A stretch of 64,000 bases of DNA from Acidimicrobiaceae bacterium (GTDB lineage: Bacteria > Actinomycetota > Acidimicrobiia > Acidimicrobiales > RAAP-2), in contig PKYK01000034.1 of NCBI GenBank assembly GCA_003133665.1, positions 22,685 through 86,684 of the forward strand, read 5' to 3'. The notes beneath the pieces are model-generated. The model was not told where the DNA came from. It worked only from the letters and a program-made list of their open reading frames with translations, and made no database searches. Position 1 is the first letter of the stretch, and every line of letters begins with the position of its first letter. The translations under genes and the position numbers were made by a program. This document shows, piece after piece, positions 1 to 7,505 of the stretch.

Positions 1-1113
1 GGCCGTCGCGATGAGGGCGAGGTCGAATTCGCGCTCCAGGCGCTCGCGAACGATCTCCATGTGCAGCAGGCCCAGGAAGCCGCACCGGAAGCCGAAGCCC
101 AGCGCCTTGGACGACTCGGGCTCGTAGGTGATCGAAGCGTCGTTGAGTTTCAGTTTGTCGAGCGAATCGCGCAGATCGGGCAGGTCGTCGCCATCGATCG
201 GGTAGATGCCGCAAAAGACCATGGGCTTGGGGTCCAGGTACCCCTCGAGGGCCTTGGTCGCGGGACGGGCCGCTTCGGTGATGGTCTCGCCCGAACGCGC
301 CCCGCCGACGTCCCTGATGCTGGCGACAATGAAGCCCACCTCCCCGGGGCCCAGCTGCTTCACGCTGACCATGTCGGGGGTGCGCACGCCGATCTCTTCG
401 ATGTCGTGATTCGCCCCGGCCTGCATCATTCGAATCTTCACGTTGTCGCGCAACGTGCCGTCGACGATGCGGATCGAGCTGATGACCCCTCGGTACTGGT
501 CGTAGTAGGAGTCGAAGATCAACGCGCGAAGCGGCGCGTCGGGATCGCCCGTGGGCGCGGGGATCCGCGCGATCACCGCGCGCAGCAGTTCGGGGACCCC
601 CTCGCCGGTCTTAGCCGAAATCGACAGCACCTCGTTCGCCGGGAGCCCGAGCACGCGCTCGAGCTCCTCCTTGCACCGCTCGGGGTCGGCTGCCGGCAGG
701 TCGATCTTGTTCAGCACGGCGATGATCTCGAGGTTGTTCTCGATCGCCTGGTAGCAGTTGGCGAGTGTCTGGGCCTGGATGCCCTGGCTGGCGTCTACCA
801 GCAGCAGCGCTCCCTCGCAGGCGGCCAGTGAGCGCGACACCTCGTAGCCGAAGTCCACGTGTCCCGGCGTGTCGATGAGCTGGAGGATATGACCCTCGAA
901 GTGCACCCGCACGTTCTGGGCCTTGATCGTGATGCCCCGTTCGCGCTCGATATCCATCGAATCGAGGTACTGGGCCCGCATGAGACGCGGATCGACCGCC
1001 CCGGTGATCTCCAGGATCCGGTCCGACAGGGTCGATTTGCCGTGGTCGACGTGCGAAATGATGGAAAAATTCCGGATTTTGCTGGTTTCGACAGTCGTCG
1101 GAGGAGTTGCCAC
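1..1113 (-). CDS. lepA: Elongation factor 4 (LepA), 3' end beyond window
   Basis: Ribosome-associated GTPase that back-translocates or remodels stalled ribosomes. The first 371 of about 600 residues are present. The G1 loop (SHVDHGKST, about residues 19-28), the DTPGHVDF G3 motif and the NKID G4 motif are all visible, followed by domain II and the start of the LepA-specific region. GTG at 1113 is chosen because an in-frame TAG lies just upstream. No Shine-Dalgarno sequence is seen; a TAGCCT hexamer sits 9 bases before the GTG, suggesting a leaderless mRNA. It is divergent from rpsT, the common lepA-rpsT-holA neighbourhood of bacteria. Confidence 0.97.
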   Translation of the reverse strand, partial: MATPPTTVETSKIRNFSIISHVDHGKSTLSDRILEITGAVDPRLMRAQYLDSMDIERERGITIKAQNVRVHFEGHILQLIDTPGHVDFGYEVSRSLAACEGALLLVDASQGIQAQTLANCYQAIENNLEIIAVLNKIDLPAADPERCKEELERVLGLPANEVLSISAKTGEGVPELLRAVIARIPAPTGDPDAPLRALIFDSYYDQYRGVISSIRIVDGTLRDNVKIRMMQAGANHDIEEIGVRTPDMVSVKQLGPGEVGFIVASIRDVGGARSGETITEAARPATKALEGYLDPKPMVFCGIYPIDGDDLPDLRDSLDKLKLNDASITYEPESSKALGFGFRCGFLGLLHMEIVRERLEREFDLALIATA

Positions 1114-1122
1114 GGTGTAGAA

Positions 1123-1128
1123 AGGCTA
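1123..1128 (-). promoter_or_regulatory. -10 box of lepA, leaderless type
   Basis: TAGCCT on the minus strand, 9 bases before the lepA GTG, with no ribosome binding site between. Confidence 0.45.
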
Positions 1129-1178
1129 CCCGTCGTGGCGCGACTCGGGTCGAGTGGAGACCCTGGAGCCGCCCCTGC

Positions 1179-1184
1179 TAGCCT
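1179..1184 (+). promoter_or_regulatory. Possible -10 box of rpsT
   Basis: TAGCCT lies 47 bases before the rpsT GTG, leaving room for a short leader with the GAGG ribosome binding site at 1222-1225. It contrasts with the leaderless pattern seen at lepA next door. Confidence 0.35.
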
Positions 1185-1231
1185 TATGCAGCCCGCCGGA
1201 CAGTTTCGGCGCACTGATAACGAGGTTTTTC

Positions 1232-1495
1232 GTGGCAAATATCAAAAGCCAGATCAAGCGCAACAAGCAGAACGTCGTTGCTCGCGATCGCAACAAGGCC
1301 GTGAAGTCCGAGTTGCGCACCCGCACCAAGAACGCGGTCGCCGCCGTCGGCACCGAGAACGAGGAAGCCGCCCTGCGCAGCGCCATCAAGCGCATCGACA
1401 TGGCCGCCGCCAAGAAGGTCATCCACAAGAACCAGGCCGCCAACAAGAAGAGCGGCCTGATGCGTCGCATCAACGCGCTGCGCTCCAACGCCTAG
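1232..1495 (+). CDS. rpsT: 30S ribosomal protein S20
   Basis: Primary 16S rRNA-binding protein of the small subunit, 87 residues, the normal length for S20. It begins VANIKSQIKRNKQN and is Lys/Arg/Ala-rich throughout, with the family's helical-bundle pattern (KNQAANKKSGLMRRINAL near the C-terminus). The GTG start at 1232 is supported by GAGG at 1222-1225, six bases upstream; the longer in-frame reading frame from 1154 has no family similarity before this point. A hairpin with arms GGACGG/CCGTCC follows the stop but has no T-run. Confidence 0.97.
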   Translation: MANIKSQIKRNKQNVVARDRNKAVKSELRTRTKNAVAAVGTENEEAALRSAIKRIDMAAAKKVIHKNQAANKKSGLMRRINALRSNA

Positions 1496-1565
1496 GACGG
1501 CGTCCGCGCCCGTCCGAAACGACGTCGCTCGACCCTGAGCGGTCGCGATACCACTCACTGCGGCC

Positions 1566-2582
1566 CTATCGGCGCCGGGCACCCTGGGTCATTCGCGCCA
1601 AGCGGGCCACCAGCACTTCAACGACCGTCAGGTCGGTCACGTCGAGATCGGTGTTCAGGTCCTTGCCCCCGAAACTCACGCCACCCTTCAGGTCGATGTC
1701 GGCCCTCGTGATCATGTGCACGGCTTCGCTGATCCTCTCGGCGCCCAGGCGTTGCGAGACGCGCAGCGCCTTGCCCGCGGGGTAACGGTTGATGCCGAGC
1801 AGTGCCGCGGCGTCGTCATCGCCGCGCGCGCCGCTCCCTTCCAGTCGGGCCATCCGCAGGTAGTGGCGCTGGAGGATGTTGATGATCTGCAGACCGGCCC
1901 GGCCCTTGGAGTCGAGCATGCGCCGGGCCGTGACAATCGCCTTCGTCGCGTCGCCGGCGTCGATGGCGTCGGTGAGGTCCCATTCGGGCACGTCGCCGGC
2001 GTCGCCGAGGTAGGGCTCGACCTGATGGAAATTGAGCGGCGCCGTACCGTAGATCGCGTGCAGCGTCCTCGCGAGGGCGTCCACGCGCGCGACGTCGTCA
2101 CCCACTTGTTCGGTGATCTGCTGGGCGGTCGCGCGGTCGGTACTCACGCGGTACTGCGCCAGCTTCGCCTCGACGAAGGAGACCCGGTCCGCGGGTCGCG
2201 AACCGACGTTCACCTCGACGACCTCGGCGGCGGCCTTCACCAACTTGTTCGCCTTGGTCCCCACCACGCACAGCACCAACACCGTCGCCGGCGACGGGCT
2301 GCCCATCCAGTCGACCAGGTCGGCCACCTCATCGGCGAGGAGCAGGTGCGCGTCTCGCACCACCACCACCCGGCGGTCCACCAGGAACGGCGGCGTGTTG
2401 AGCGCCTCCATCACCCGGGGCAGAATCGACTCACCGCCGATCGTCGTCACGTCCTTGGCGGTGAAGTCCTGCAGGGCGAACGACGGATCCAGGTCACCCA
2501 GGGCGGTCGCCACCACGTTGTGCACGGCGTCGTAGACCATCGTGGCGTCGGTGCCCACGACCGCCACCGCGGGGCTACTCAT
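1566..2582 (-). CDS. holA: DNA polymerase III delta subunit (HolA)
   Basis: Clamp-loader subunit that opens the beta sliding clamp. 338 residues, the usual length. The N-terminal AAA-like domain contains the family pattern PPFLVDRRVVVVRDAHLL (about residues 67-85) and LVLCVVG; the C-terminal collar domain has the LQIINILQRHYLRMARL helix. The ATG at 2582 overlaps the TGA of the upstream folP-like gene (TGATG), so it is probably translationally coupled; a GTG three bases earlier is equally possible. Last gene of a three-gene minus-strand operon with the thioredoxin-like and folP-like genes. Confidence 0.93.
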   Translation of the reverse strand: MSSPAVAVVGTDATMVYDAVHNVVATALGDLDPSFALQDFTAKDVTTIGGESILPRVMEALNTPPFLVDRRVVVVRDAHLLLADEVADLVDWMGSPSPATVLVLCVVGTKANKLVKAAAEVVEVNVGSRPADRVSFVEAKLAQYRVSTDRATAQQITEQVGDDVARVDALARTLHAIYGTAPLNFHQVEPYLGDAGDVPEWDLTDAIDAGDATKAIVTARRMLDSKGRAGLQIINILQRHYLRMARLEGSGARGDDDAAALLGINRYPAGKALRVSQRLGAERISEAVHMITRADIDLKGGVSFGGKDLNTDLDVTDLTVVEVLVARLARMTQGARRR

Positions 2583-3439
2583 CACGCCACTTCGAGGAGT
2601 CGGGCGATCGTGTCACGCACGCGTACGGTGCCGGCGACGTCATGGACCCGAACGATACGACACCCGGCGCCGATGCCGAGCGCGGCGGCAGCGAGGGACG
2701 GCTCGCGTCGTTCGGTCACCGCGAGATCGAACATCACCCCGAGGAACGTCTTGTTCGAGGCGGAGAGCAGCAGCGGCGAACCGAGTTCGGCCAGTTGTGG
2801 AGAGTCGCGCAGGAGTTGCAGCGACTGGGCGGCGGTCTTGCCCAAGTCGAGGCCGGCGTCGAGGACGATGCGATCGCTGGCGATCCCCGCGTCCAACGCC
2901 CACTGGCGTCGTTCGAGGAGAAAGTCGCGCACCGAGGCGGTCACGTCGTCGTAGTGCGGATTCGGGTCGGCCACGCGGGGACGCAGGCGAATGTGCGTGG
3001 CGACCACCGTCGCGCCGGCCTTCGAGGCGACGCGCAGGTAGTCCGGATCGGCGAACCCGCTGATGTCATTGCCCACGCAGGCGCCTTCGGCGAAACAGGC
3101 CTCCGCGACCGAGGCGCGCCAGGTGTCGATACTGATGGGCACGTCGAAGCGACGGTGCAACTCGTCCACGACCGGCACGACGCGCTCGAGTTCCTCGGCT
3201 TCGCCTACCTCATCGCCCGGGCCCGCCTTCACGCCGCCGACGTCGAGCAGGTCCGCTCCCTCGCTCACCAACTGCTCGGCGCGCGCGAAGAGGGCGTCCA
3301 GGTCGTAGGTCGCCGCCGGTTCGAAGAATGAGTCCCGGGTGCGATTCAAGATCCCCATCACGAGGGCCCGGTTGGTGACGTCGTACGTGGACGCGCCCAT
3401 CGCCAGGAAGATCGGCTCGGCGGGATGAAAGACCCGCAC
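2582..3439 (-). CDS. folP: Dihydropteroate synthase-family protein, FolP2 type
   Basis: TIM-barrel protein of the DHPS family (condensation of hydroxymethylpterin-PP with p-aminobenzoate in folate synthesis). 285 residues. Motifs: ALVMGILNRTRDSF in place of the usual NVTPDSF, DVGGVKAGPGDEV in place of GGESTRPG, NDISGFAD, and a terminal IVRVHDV. These deviations are those of the actinobacterial FolP2 paralogue, for which true DHPS activity has been doubted. GTG 3439 shares one base with the TAG of the upstream gene; an internal ATG (MGASTYDV, about codon 14) is an alternative start. Function as a genuine DHPS is uncertain. Confidence 0.85.
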   Translation of the reverse strand: MRVFHPAEPIFLAMGASTYDVTNRALVMGILNRTRDSFFEPAATYDLDALFARAEQLVSEGADLLDVGGVKAGPGDEVGEAEELERVVPVVDELHRRFDVPISIDTWRASVAEACFAEGACVGNDISGFADPDYLRVASKAGATVVATHIRLRPRVADPNPHYDDVTASVRDFLLERRQWALDAGIASDRIVLDAGLDLGKTAAQSLQLLRDSPQLAELGSPLLLSASNKTFLGVMFDLAVTERREPSLAAAALGIGAGCRIVRVHDVAGTVRVRDTIARLLEVA

Positions 3440-4143
3440 TAGTAGAGGCGGCTCGCCAGACGACGACGGAACGTGACGTAGCGGGGGTCGTCGGGTCCGA
3501 GCGCGTCCAGCATCTCCAGAAGACTGGCCCTCGCCTGAGCATTGCCGCCGGACTGTTCCAGGAGGTGTTCGAGCGTGAGCTCGACGTCGGTGTCGAGACT
3601 CACGCCGCTTCGCTCGAGACGAATCCGCGCCAGCACCGTCTTGGCGGCCACCGTGTGTTCGAACGGCGCGAGTAACGATTCGGCCTCGTCGAGACGGTCG
3701 CTCGTGCGCAGCAGTTCGCCCAGGGCCACTGCCGCCTCGACGTTGGACTCGTCGAGTTCGAGGGCACTGCGCAGCGACGCCTCATCGCCTTCGGCGAGCA
3801 GGTGGTCCACCTGCGACGCGCCGGGGGCGAGTTTCTCCACGAATTCACGCACCGCGGATTCGGGCAGGGCACCGACGAACGAATCGACGATCTTTCCCTC
3901 GCGCAACGCGAAGACTGCGGGAATCGACTGCACGCCAAAGGCCTGTGACACCTGCGGGTTGGCGTCGACGTCGACTTTGGCCAACTCCACCGCACCGTTG
4001 GTCTCGCCGACGACCTTCTCCAGGATCGGACCGAGGGTCTTGCAGGGACCGCACCATTCGGCCCAGAGATCAACCACCACCGGCACGCTCTTCGATCGCT
4101 CGATGACGGCGCTGGCGAATGTGGCATCGGTTACATCAATCAC
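3439..4143 (-). CDS. Thioredoxin-domain protein with C-terminal TPR-like region (CnoX/YbbN type)
   Basis: 234 residues: a thioredoxin fold (about 1-110) with intact WCGPC active site and the cis-proline motif SIPAV, then about 120 helical residues rich in Leu/Ala/Glu that resemble the TPR region of the chaperedoxin CnoX (YbbN). Such proteins protect substrates from oxidation and hand them to chaperones. The intact CGPC suggests it may also act as a redox enzyme. GTG start; a TAGGCT hexamer lies 7 bases upstream with no Shine-Dalgarno, indicating a leaderless mRNA for the whole operon. Confidence 0.88.
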   Translation of the reverse strand: MIDVTDATFASAVIERSKSVPVVVDLWAEWCGPCKTLGPILEKVVGETNGAVELAKVDVDANPQVSQAFGVQSIPAVFALREGKIVDSFVGALPESAVREFVEKLAPGASQVDHLLAEGDEASLRSALELDESNVEAAVALGELLRTSDRLDEAESLLAPFEHTVAAKTVLARIRLERSGVSLDTDVELTLEHLLEQSGGNAQARASLLEMLDALGPDDPRYVTFRRRLASRLY

Positions 4144-4150
4144 GTGGTCC

Positions 4151-4156
4151 AGCCTA
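4151..4156 (-). promoter_or_regulatory. -10 box of the thioredoxin-folP-holA operon
   Basis: TAGGCT on the minus strand, 7 bases before the GTG at 4143. Confidence 0.45.
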
Positions 4157-4196
4157 ACGGCGTAGGCGGTTGACCGGGATGGTCACTGGCCACTGT

Positions 4197-4202
4197 TAGC
4201 CT
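4197..4202 (+). promoter_or_regulatory. -10 box of the phosphotransferase gene
   Basis: TAGCCT, 8 bases before the ATG at 4211; divergent from the box at 4151-4156. Confidence 0.45.
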
Positions 4203-4210
4203 CAGCGATT

Positions 4211-5251
4211 ATGGACAGTGCGGCGACGGGAATTCACGAAGCCAACGTGACGGCGTGGATGGTCGAGCGGGTTGGTGCCGTCGCGCCGCTCGATTTCCAG
4301 TTGATCGCCGGTGGCCGGTCGAACCTGACATTCCGGGTCACCGACGCGACGGGGCGACGCTTCGCACTTCGCCGTCCGCCCACCAGCCACGTGCTGGCCA
4401 CCGCGCACGACATGGTTCGCGAGCACACGATTATCTCGGCGCTCTACCCGCTCGGGATCCCCGTGGCCCAGCCCCTGGGCCTCTGCGTGGACGACGACGT
4501 CAATGAACGGCCCTTCTACGTCATGGAATTCGTCGACGGAGCGATCCTGCGTGACCGCGCCCACGCCGAGGCGAGCTTTGACGTGGCCACCCGGCGGGTC
4601 ATCGGCGACCACCTCGCCCAGACCCTGGCCCAACTCCACGACGTGGACGTGGAGGCCGCCGGGCTGGGTGACTTCGCTCGCCACGACGGCTACATCGAGC
4701 GGCAACTCCGACGCTGGCGCACCCAGTACGAACAGATGCGCGTCGAGGGCGTCGACCACCACGGTCTGATCGAGGCGGTCGGCGATCAACTGGCCTCGTC
4801 GATCCCGACCCAGCAACGCGTCGCCGTGGTCCACGGCGACTACCGACTGGACAACACCGTGCTGACGGATAATGGACGAGTGCGCGCCATCCTGGACTGG
4901 GAGATCTGCACCCTCGGCGATCCGATGGCCGACGTTGGACTCTTCCTCGACTACTGGGCCGAACCGTCCGATCTCATCGCGCCACTCCTCGGTGCCGCGC
5001 CGAGCACCGCCGAAGGCTTCGCGACCCGCCATCAGGTACTCGAGGCCTACGCTCGCCACTCGTCACTCGACGTCAGCCACGTCGCCTACTATCAAGCATT
5101 CGGTTACTGGAAGTTGGCCTGTATCCTGCAAGGTGTCTTCGCGCGCTACAGCGCGGGAGCCACGGCGGGAGACCAGGGCAGCGTCGCTGAGTTTCCAACC
5201 CATATCGCCATGCTGGCCGAGACGGCCAAGCAGACTTTGGAGCAAGACTGA
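4211..5251 (+). CDS. Phosphotransferase (APH/choline-kinase fold, ACAD10/11 N-domain type)
   Basis: 346 residues with a kinase-like fold: a nucleotide-binding loop GGRSNLTF (about 33-40), ALRRPP with the ATP-binding Arg/Lys strand, the catalytic loop VVHGDYRLDN (about 205-214) and the metal-binding DWE (about 226). This subfamily matches the kinase domain of ACAD10/ACAD11, which phosphorylates 4-hydroxyacyl-CoAs before an acyl-CoA dehydrogenase-like step; a matching dehydrogenase lies far away at 38514-39827. It is not a drug-resistance gene by context. Its TGA overlaps the next ATG (TGATG). Substrate is inferred, not shown. Confidence 0.85.
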   Translation: MDSAATGIHEANVTAWMVERVGAVAPLDFQLIAGGRSNLTFRVTDATGRRFALRRPPTSHVLATAHDMVREHTIISALYPLGIPVAQPLGLCVDDDVNERPFYVMEFVDGAILRDRAHAEASFDVATRRVIGDHLAQTLAQLHDVDVEAAGLGDFARHDGYIERQLRRWRTQYEQMRVEGVDHHGLIEAVGDQLASSIPTQQRVAVVHGDYRLDNTVLTDNGRVRAILDWEICTLGDPMADVGLFLDYWAEPSDLIAPLLGAAPSTAEGFATRHQVLEAYARHSSLDVSHVAYYQAFGYWKLACILQGVFARYSAGATAGDQGSVAEFPTHIAMLAETAKQTLEQD

Positions 5252-6132
5252 TGGATGACGAGATCTACGACCGCATTATCTTTCTCGCGGACCCCGACCT
5301 GAGCGAGCCCGTCCTGGTCATCGGACTCGAAGGCTGGATCGACGCCGGACTGGGCGCCAGCACGGCCATGGGTGCGATGTTGAGCACGATCACCACCGAG
5401 GTGCTCGCCACCTTCGACACCGAGTACTTCATCGACCAGCGGGCGCGTCGGCCAATTGCGCGCATCGTGAACGGCATCACCACCGAACTGACGTGGCCCG
5501 AGATTCAGCTTCGCTACGGCCGCGACGGCGACGGGGCGGACATGATATTCCTCGTCGGGCCCGAGCCGGACTTTCACTGGAGCGATTTCGTCGATGTGGT
5601 CACTGACGCGGCCGGCCGTTTCGACGTGCGTCTCGTGGTCGGGCTGGGAGCCTTCCCCGCACCGACGCCGCACACTCGCCCGGTTCGCGTAATCGGCACG
5701 GTGCCCGAGGCCAGCGCCCACCTCTTGCCCCTCGTCGGCACCGTCACCGGTGAACTCGAAGTCCCGGCCGGAATCAGCGCCGCACTCGAGCTCGGGTTCG
5801 CCGAGGTCGACATGGACATCATCACCTTGTGGGCCCGCGTTCCCCACTACGTCGCCTCCATGCCCTACCCTCAGGCGGCGGCGGCGCTCATCGACGGACT
5901 GGCCCGAATCGCCGGTCTGACCCTCGACGCCAGTCACCTTCGGGCCTCGGCCGACGAAGCCCGTCAACGGGTTGACGACCTCGTCACGAACAACCCCGAA
6001 CACAGCTCGATGGTCGAGCAGCTCGAAGAGGCCGCCGACGAGACCGAGGGCACCTCACTGGGCGAGGAAGTGCCGAGCGGCGATCAACTCGCCGCCGAGC
6101 TGGAGCGGTTTCTGCGCGGCGAAGCGAGCTAA
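5251..6132 (+). CDS. PAC2 family protein
   Basis: 293 residues of the PAC2 family, related to eukaryotic proteasome-assembly chaperones and widespread in actinobacteria with unproven function. Visible family features are the N-terminal LVIGLEGWIDAGLGA motif (about 22-36), the central FLVGPEPDFHW, the LGAFPAPTPHTRP segment, and VPHYVASMPYPQAA near residue 205. The acidic C-terminal tail (EEAADETEG...) is low complexity. It is translationally coupled to the phosphotransferase by a one-base overlap. Confidence 0.88.
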   Translation: MDDEIYDRIIFLADPDLSEPVLVIGLEGWIDAGLGASTAMGAMLSTITTEVLATFDTEYFIDQRARRPIARIVNGITTELTWPEIQLRYGRDGDGADMIFLVGPEPDFHWSDFVDVVTDAAGRFDVRLVVGLGAFPAPTPHTRPVRVIGTVPEASAHLLPLVGTVTGELEVPAGISAALELGFAEVDMDIITLWARVPHYVASMPYPQAAAALIDGLARIAGLTLDASHLRASADEARQRVDDLVTNNPEHSSMVEQLEEAADETEGTSLGEEVPSGDQLAAELERFLRGEAS

Positions 6133-6142
6133 CCCGTTCGTC

Positions 6143-6148
6143 TAACGT
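6143..6148 (+). promoter_or_regulatory. -10 box of the SDR gene
   Basis: TAACGT, 7 bases before the ATG at 6156; it favours that ATG over the GTG at 6147. Confidence 0.35.
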
Positions 6149-6155
6149 GCGCGTT

Positions 6156-6905
6156 ATGAACAAGAACGTCTTGATTACTGGCGCCGGATCGGGATTCGGG
6201 AAGCTGGCCGCACTCGCCCTCACCGAACGCGGCCATCACGTCATCGCGACCACCGAAACCTACGAACAGGCCCGCGCCCTGCAACTGGAGGCTCCCCAGT
6301 TGCAGGTTGAAAGAGTCGACATCACGACCAGTGACATCGACAAGGTCCTGGCCTGGGACCTCGACGTGCTCATCAACAACGCGGGTGCGGGCGAAACCGG
6401 CCCCCTGGCCGACGTTCCACTGAGTCGGGTCCGACGCCTCTTCGAGGTGAACGTCTTCGGCACGCTCGCCGTGACCCAGGTCGCCCTGAAGGGTATGGTG
6501 GCGCGCAAGAGTGGCCGGGTCATCATCATGTCCTCGATCGCGGGCGTCGTGTCGGCGCCAGCCTTTGGCCCCTACTCGATGACCAAGTTCGCCCTCGAAG
6601 CGATGGGCAAGGCCATGCGGGCCGAACTCGCACCGCTGGGAATCGACGTCACGCTGCTGAATCCGGGACCGTATCTCACGGGTTTCAACGACCGCATGGT
6701 CGACTCGATGTGGGAGTGGTTCGGCGACCAGTCGCTCAACGGCTCCGAGGCCGAACTCTTCCGCATGATCGGCCAGTTCGTCACCACCGACCAGCGCGAT
6801 CCCGCCGAAGTGGTCCAACGGATGGTCGAACTCACCGAGGCGGACACGACGACGGAGAACAACTTTGTCCCAGTCGACATCAAGGCCCAGCTCGGCCTCG
6901 CCTAG
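6156..6905 (+). CDS. Short-chain dehydrogenase/reductase
   Basis: Classical SDR of 249 residues: NAD(P)-binding GAGSGFG near the N-terminus (VLITGAGSGFGK), INNAGAG, catalytic Ser in MSSIAG and the Tyr-Lys pair in YSMTKFALEA. It lacks a known pathway context, so the substrate is open. An in-frame GTG nine bases upstream could extend it by three residues, but the promoter-like hexamer supports ATG 6156. It follows the PAC2 gene by only 23 bases, yet the hexamer suggests its own transcription start. Confidence 0.88.
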   Translation: MNKNVLITGAGSGFGKLAALALTERGHHVIATTETYEQARALQLEAPQLQVERVDITTSDIDKVLAWDLDVLINNAGAGETGPLADVPLSRVRRLFEVNVFGTLAVTQVALKGMVARKSGRVIIMSSIAGVVSAPAFGPYSMTKFALEAMGKAMRAELAPLGIDVTLLNPGPYLTGFNDRMVDSMWEWFGDQSLNGSEAELFRMIGQFVTTDQRDPAEVVQRMVELTEADTTTENNFVPVDIKAQLGLA

Positions 6906-6914
6906 CGGCGGCGC

Positions 6915-7505
6915 CTAGTCCGTCGACCGGTCGACGTCCCCCTCCTCGATCCGCAGTCCCAGGCCGAGGGCGTAGCCCTCGAGGAACAGGGCCGATTCGT
7001 TCTGACGGGGATGGCGGTTCGCGATCTCGTAGAACTCCGCCGAGTGATCCGCTTCGTGCAGGTGGGCCAGTTCGTGCACCAGCACGGCGTCAATCACCCA
7101 CTCGGGGCATTGGCGCAGACGGCTCGATACTCGGATCTCACGAGAGCCCGGCGAGCACGAAGCCCAGCGGGCTTGTTGGTTGCTGACCCAGCGCACCGAG
7201 GTGGGGATGACGCCGTCGTTGTAGAGCTCGGCGAGCACCCGGGCGCGCTCCTCGAGCGACGCATCACCGGCCGAGCTCTGCGGTCGCTGGGTGAGCAGTC
7301 GAACCACCAGGTCGTCGACGAACGCCGCGCGCTCGCGTCCGCGCAGCCGGGCCGGAATCTGCACGACGATCCGACTGCCCGACCAGTGGGCGGTGCCCGT
7401 CTTCTTGCGACGCGGCGATGCCCGGATCTCCACCTCGGGTCGGTCAAATCGCGGGGGCTCGATCAGCACCGTGGTATCGGTCGAGGGAGTCGAACGTCGC
7501 GCCAT
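6915..7505 (-). CDS. YgjP/DUF45-type metal-dependent hydrolase
   Basis: 196 residues with a zinc-metallopeptidase-like motif VLVHELAHLHEADHSAEFYEI: HExxH plus a downstream His, as in the YgjP family (SprT-like fold, function poorly known). Also conserved is the RWASCS segment, equivalent to the family's RWGSCS. ATG 7505 shares its A with the TGA of leuS, so it is translationally coupled as the distal gene of a leuS operon. A much longer in-frame reading into leuS is not family-like and was not used. Confidence 0.85.
   Translation of the reverse strand: MARRSTPSTDTTVLIEPPRFDRPEVEIRASPRRKKTGTAHWSGSRIVVQIPARLRGRERAAFVDDLVVRLLTQRPQSSAGDASLEERARVLAELYNDGVIPTSVRWVSNQQARWASCSPGSREIRVSSRLRQCPEWVIDAVLVHELAHLHEADHSAEFYEIANRHPRQNESALFLEGYALGLGLRIEEGDVDRSTD

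Noticed and set aside
61..831. Plus-strand frame of 256 codons over lepA
   Set aside because: Antisense to the clearly coding lepA; low-complexity residue bias.
1497..1525. Rho-independent terminator after rpsT
   Set aside because: An inverted repeat GGACGG/CCGTCC exists but no T-run follows, so it is not called.
4211..5251. Aminoglycoside-resistance phosphotransferase
   Set aside because: Fold is shared, but the sequence pattern and neighbours fit the ACAD10/11 kinase-like subfamily.
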